Shown here: positions 61,264 to 64,000 of the stretch, piece by piece
Numbering within the stretch: the stretch's first letter is position 1
Layout: each line of letters starts with the position of its first letter
DNA from: JBCCMQ01 sp039026235
GTDB lineage: Bacteria > Pseudomonadota > Alphaproteobacteria > Rhodobacterales > Rhodobacteraceae
Reading direction: 5' to 3'
NCBI GenBank assembly: GCA_039026235.1
Contig: JBCCMQ010000003.1
Location: 252,696-316,695 of the forward strand
Length of the DNA: 64,000 nt
The notes under the pieces: generated by a model
The model's database searches: none
What the model saw: the letters and a program-made list of their open reading frames with translations, nothing else
What the model was told of the DNA's origin: nothing
Made by a program: the position numbers and the translations under genes

Positions 61264-62862
61264 CTAGCCGATTGCAACTGCGCGGATGTCTTCCCCGATC
61301 GCATCAGCATATTGGGCGAAGTTGGCGGCGAATAGGCCGACCAGCCGCGCCGCCTGAACGTCATAGGCTTCGGGATCGTCCCAGGTCCTTCGCGGATCCA
61401 GCAGGATATCGGCGACCCCGTCGACACTGACAGGCACTTCGAAGCCAAAATGTGGATCCTTCCGAAACCGCCCCGTGGTCAGTGACCCGTCGAGTGCCGC
61501 GGCCAAGAGCGCGCGGGTGGCCTTGATCGGCATGCGACTGCCGACACCATAGGCTCCACCGGTCCAGCCCGTGTTGACGAGCCAGCAAGTCGCCCCGTGC
61601 TTGGCAATTTTTTCGCGCAAGAGCTCGCCGTACACTTCCGGTCGGCGCGGCATGAACGGCGCGCCGAAACAGGTCGAAAAGGTGGGCTGCGGTTCAGTTA
61701 TCCCGCGCTCGGTCCCGGCCACCTTGGCGGTGAAGCCTGACAGGAAGTGATACATTGCCTGGGCGGGTGTCAGGCGCGCAATCGGGGGCATGACACCGAA
61801 TGAATCGCACGTCAGCATCACGATGTTCTTCGGGTGGCCGCCCAAGGCCGATTGGGACGCGTTCGAGATGTATTCAAGCGGATAGGCGCAGCGCATGTTC
61901 GCCGTCAGACTGTCGTCTTCGAAATCCAGATCCAGCGATTCTGGATCAAAAACCATATTTTCGATCACGGTGCCGAACTTTGTCGTTGTCGCGTAGATCT
62001 CCGGCTCGGCCTCTGGCGAAAGGCTGATGGTTTTGGCGTAGCATCCGCCTTCGAAATTGAAGGTGCCTCGCTCGGACCAGCCGTGTTCATCGTCGCCGAT
62101 CAAGACCCGCCCTGGGTCGGCCGACAAGGTCGTTTTGCCGGTGCCGGAAAGCCCGAAGAAGATCGCCGTGTCTATCGGATTTCCGACAGCATGGTTTGCC
62201 GAGCAATGCATCGGCATCACACCCTTTTCGGGCAGCAGGTAATTCAAAAGCGAGAATACGGATTTCTTGTTTTCGCCCGCGTATTCCGTGCCGCCGATCA
62301 GGATCAGCTTTGCGTCGAAGTTGATTGCAATGACAGTTTCGGAACGGCAGCCGTGGCGTTCCGGGTCTGCACGAAAGCTTGGACAGTTGATAATCGTGAA
62401 ACCGGGCGAGAACGTCTCAAGCTCTTTCTTCGTCGGGCGTCGCAGCAGATGGCGGATGAACAGGCTGTGCCATGCCAATTCCGTAACCACGCGCACATCC
62501 AGCCGGTGGGCGGCGTCTGCGCCCGCGTAGAGGTCCTGAACGAAGTAATCGCGCCCAGCCATGTGGCTGAGCATGTCGGCGTGAAGCGCAGCAAAGCCTT
62601 CCTGAGACATGGCCGCGTTGTTTTCCCACCAAATACTTGCGTCGACAGATGGTGTCTTGACGATGTGCTTATCGGCTGGCGAACGTCCGGTGAACTTTCC
62701 AGTAGTTACTAAAAGTGCGCCACCCTGACCCAAATTTCCTTCGCCACGCGTGAGCGCGGCCTGGACAAGGGAAGGTTCCGACAGGTTGTAGTATACGTCT
62801 CCGAGTCCGCCGATACCTTGATTTTCAAGCCTTTGGTTAGGATTGACGCGTCCCTGGTGCAT
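61264..62862 (-). CDS. pckA: Phosphoenolpyruvate carboxykinase (ATP)
   Basis: PckA (532 residues) converts oxaloacetate and ATP to phosphoenolpyruvate, the entry to gluconeogenesis. Visible are LVTTGKFTGRSPADKHIV, the kinase P-loop FFGLSGTGKTTLSAD, metal/substrate residues in LIGDDEHGWSERGTFNFEGG and GPYK-like TGWTGGAYGVGSRM. ATG 62862 (MHQGRVNPNQRLENQGI) has GGAG ten bases upstream and is preferred to ATG 62880. Together with mcd it points to growth on organic acids. Divergent from chvI. Confidence 0.96.
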   Translation of the reverse strand: MHQGRVNPNQRLENQGIGGLGDVYYNLSEPSLVQAALTRGEGNLGQGGALLVTTGKFTGRSPADKHIVKTPSVDASIWWENNAAMSQEGFAALHADMLSHMAGRDYFVQDLYAGADAAHRLDVRVVTELAWHSLFIRHLLRRPTKKELETFSPGFTIINCPSFRADPERHGCRSETVIAINFDAKLILIGGTEYAGENKKSVFSLLNYLLPEKGVMPMHCSANHAVGNPIDTAIFFGLSGTGKTTLSADPGRVLIGDDEHGWSERGTFNFEGGCYAKTISLSPEAEPEIYATTTKFGTVIENMVFDPESLDLDFEDDSLTANMRCAYPLEYISNASQSALGGHPKNIVMLTCDSFGVMPPIARLTPAQAMYHFLSGFTAKVAGTERGITEPQPTFSTCFGAPFMPRRPEVYGELLREKIAKHGATCWLVNTGWTGGAYGVGSRMPIKATRALLAAALDGSLTTGRFRKDPHFGFEVPVSVDGVADILLDPRRTWDDPEAYDVQAARLVGLFAANFAQYADAIGEDIRAVAIG

Positions 62863-63193
62863 TGTGTCGGTGCTCCGCATTGTCGAAACTGGATAGTCTT
62901 GGTCAAAGCGGGATTTTCGATCCCGTTGTGCCTTTGTGTTGCGAACGTGGCAAAGCTAGTCCTATCACGCGGGCCGACCACCGTGGAACCGGGGTGAGCG
63001 CTAGCGGTAGCGCAAACAGCGAGACGTTAGCGCAATCAATTTGCCCTGATCGTGCCGCATTGAGCGCTAATTACCGTTTTTCTGCCTCAATGTTTCCGAA
63101 GATGTGGCGCGATTCGCACTTATCTGTTGATTCGGCTCGGGTGAAACGCGACACTCTCGCCAAAACGAAAACGTAAAGAGCAGGACCACGACA
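62863..63193. promoter_or_regulatory. pckA-chvI divergent regulatory region
   Basis: No gene is supported in these 331 bases. It contains four copies of the half-site TAGCGC: GCGCTA at 62998-63003 and TAGCGC at 63008-63013 (an inverted pair with a 4-bp spacer), TAGCGC at 63028-63033 and GCGCTA at 63064-63069. They lie about 130-200 bp from both starts. An AT-rich tract with TTACCGTTTTTCTGCC follows towards chvI. Confidence 0.5.
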
Positions 63194-63904
63194 ATGACAG
63201 ACGGCTCTCGTATTGCTCTGGTCGATGACGACCGCAACATTCTGACGTCGGTTTCCATGACGCTCGAAGCCGAAGGCTTTGAGGTAGAGACCTTTAACGA
63301 CGGTCAATCGGCCCTTGATGCATTCAATAAACGTCTTCCAGACATGGCTGTTCTGGACATCAAGATGCCCCGCATGGACGGAATGGATCTGTTGCAGCGC
63401 CTGCGCCAGAAAACAACCATGCCGGTGATCTTTCTGACCTCAAAAGATGACGAAATCGACGAGGTTCTTGGCCTGCGCATGGGTGCGGACGACTACGTCA
63501 AGAAACCGTTTTCTCAGCGCCTTTTGGTTGAGCGTATCCGCGCGCTATTGCGCCGCCAAGAAGCGATCGCTAGCGACGAAGTGGGTGAAACCGAAGACAC
63601 CAAAGTCATGGTGCGGGGTAACCTGACAATGGACCCGCTGCGCCATTCGGTGATCTGGAAAGGGCGCGACGTGTCGCTGACAGTAACCGAGTTTCTGTTG
63701 CTTCAGGCGCTTGCCCAACGGCCCGGTTTTGTCAAAAGCCGCGACCAGTTGATGGATGTGGCCTACGATGATCAGGTCTATGTGGATGACCGCACCATCG
63801 ACAGCCATATCAAACGCCTGCGCAAAAAGATGCGGACCGCCGATGATGATTTCTCGGCAATCGAGACGCTTTACGGCATAGGGTACAGATACAACGAGGA
63901 ATGA
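63194..63904 (+). CDS. chvI: Response regulator ChvI
   Basis: ChvI (236 residues) is an OmpR-type response regulator of envelope, acid and host-adaptation genes in alphaproteobacteria. The receiver domain has acidic residues IALVDDDRNI, phosphoacceptor Asp55 (MAVLDIKMPRMDG), Thr/Lys in MPVIFLTSKDDE and ADDYVKKPFSQRLLVERIRA; the C-terminal winged helix follows (about residues 140-236, FLLLQALAQRPGFVKSRDQL). Its stop overlaps the kinase start. pckA-chvI-chvG order is typical of the group. Confidence 0.95.
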   Translation: MTDGSRIALVDDDRNILTSVSMTLEAEGFEVETFNDGQSALDAFNKRLPDMAVLDIKMPRMDGMDLLQRLRQKTTMPVIFLTSKDDEIDEVLGLRMGADDYVKKPFSQRLLVERIRALLRRQEAIASDEVGETEDTKVMVRGNLTMDPLRHSVIWKGRDVSLTVTEFLLLQALAQRPGFVKSRDQLMDVAYDDQVYVDDRTIDSHIKRLRKKMRTADDDFSAIETLYGIGYRYNEE

Positions 63905-64000
63905 CACTGACGTCGGGAATAGACGTCAACGATCCGGGGGCTGGCCGCAGCGACGTCGTACTTGGCGAAGACTGGGTACAACCCGAGGCCGTTGCTGAGA
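63901..64000 (+). CDS. chvG: Sensor histidine kinase ChvG, 5' end only
   Basis: ATG 63901 overlaps the chvI stop (ATGA) and opens a frame to the window edge: MTLTSGIDVNDPGAGRSDVV followed by LGEDWVQPEAVAE. The cytoplasmic N-terminal segment with VVLGEDWV resembles roseobacterial ChvG proteins. Only 33 codons are visible, so membrane and kinase domains lie outside; the assignment rests mainly on its place after chvI. Confidence 0.8.
   Translation, partial: MTLTSGIDVNDPGAGRSDVVLGEDWVQPEAVAE

Noticed and set aside
61834..62712. 292-codon frame antisense to pckA
   Set aside because: pckA is certain; the frame has no recognisable domain or ribosome site.
1..64000. CRISPR arrays, insertion sequences, prophage, tRNA or rRNA genes
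   Set aside because: No regularly spaced repeats, transposase or integrase motifs, or tRNA T-loop signatures were found in the intergenic spaces.

Overview
The window is a GC-rich piece of alphaproteobacterial chromosome, most likely from a Rhodobacteraceae (Roseobacter-group) organism. The evidence is gene content and order: pckA divergent from chvI-chvG; rpoZ-rsh-DUF2062-pdxJ-acpS-lepB-rnc-era-DUF1491-recO; dnaX-ybaB-recR; a DUF1013/TrcR cell-cycle regulator; COQ9; a CycM-type membrane cytochrome c; and a long acyl-CoA dehydrogenase that matches methylsuccinyl-CoA dehydrogenase of the ethylmalonyl-CoA pathway. Genus cannot be settled from sequence alone. I see no phage, insertion sequence, integron, CRISPR array, tRNA or rRNA; the only RNA gene I can support is the SRP RNA at 17324-17417.

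Layout. 1-885: the 5' part of a GMC oxidoreductase leaving the left edge. 1013-4880: pheS and pheT, with a possible antisense small membrane protein between them. 4960-10888: ytoQ-like gene, a glutathione transferase, mscL, an Lrp/AsnC regulator, rpsU, COQ9, a quinone oxidoreductase, an RNase T2 with an altered active site, and trcR. 10959-17294: an amine-oxidase-like flavoprotein, the recR-ybaB-dnaX operon on the minus strand, an ankyrin protein and a small membrane protein. 17324-20190: SRP RNA and an NMT1/THI5-type ABC importer. 20237-25959: HAD phosphatase, CpdB-like phosphodiesterase, nudC, SRPBCC protein, pheA, cytochrome c. 26137-31864: yejABEF peptide importer. 31878-38393: cell-wall enzymes (DacA-type carboxypeptidase, MltB-type transglycosylase), clpS, an RsmC-like methyltransferase, an SDR lacking the catalytic lysine, and cobD.

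38303-47484: cobC, an orphan receiver domain, a glutathionyl-hydroquinone reductase, a PatB-type lyase, two deformylases plus fmt, rnhA, a methyltransferase, a DUF3429 protein and ispH. 47576-57179: a NYN-domain protein, then the rpoZ to recO block, which couples stringent response, vitamin B6 synthesis, lipid carrier activation, secretion, dsRNA processing, ribosome assembly and recombination. 57176-64000: an HslJ-like lipoprotein, an NAD-dependent reductase behind a perfect inverted repeat, mcd, a TauE-type permease, pckA, and the start of the chvI-chvG two-component system.

Most of the window is ordinary core genome. The points that deserve a second look are sites and residues rather than a new multi-gene system: several perfect inverted repeats in front of single genes or operons, a cluster of TAGCGC half-sites between pckA and chvI, enzymes or domains with substituted catalytic residues (RNase T2, SDR, receiver domain, second deformylase), a CpdB relative without an export signal, and an unannotated-looking small membrane protein antisense between pheS and pheT.
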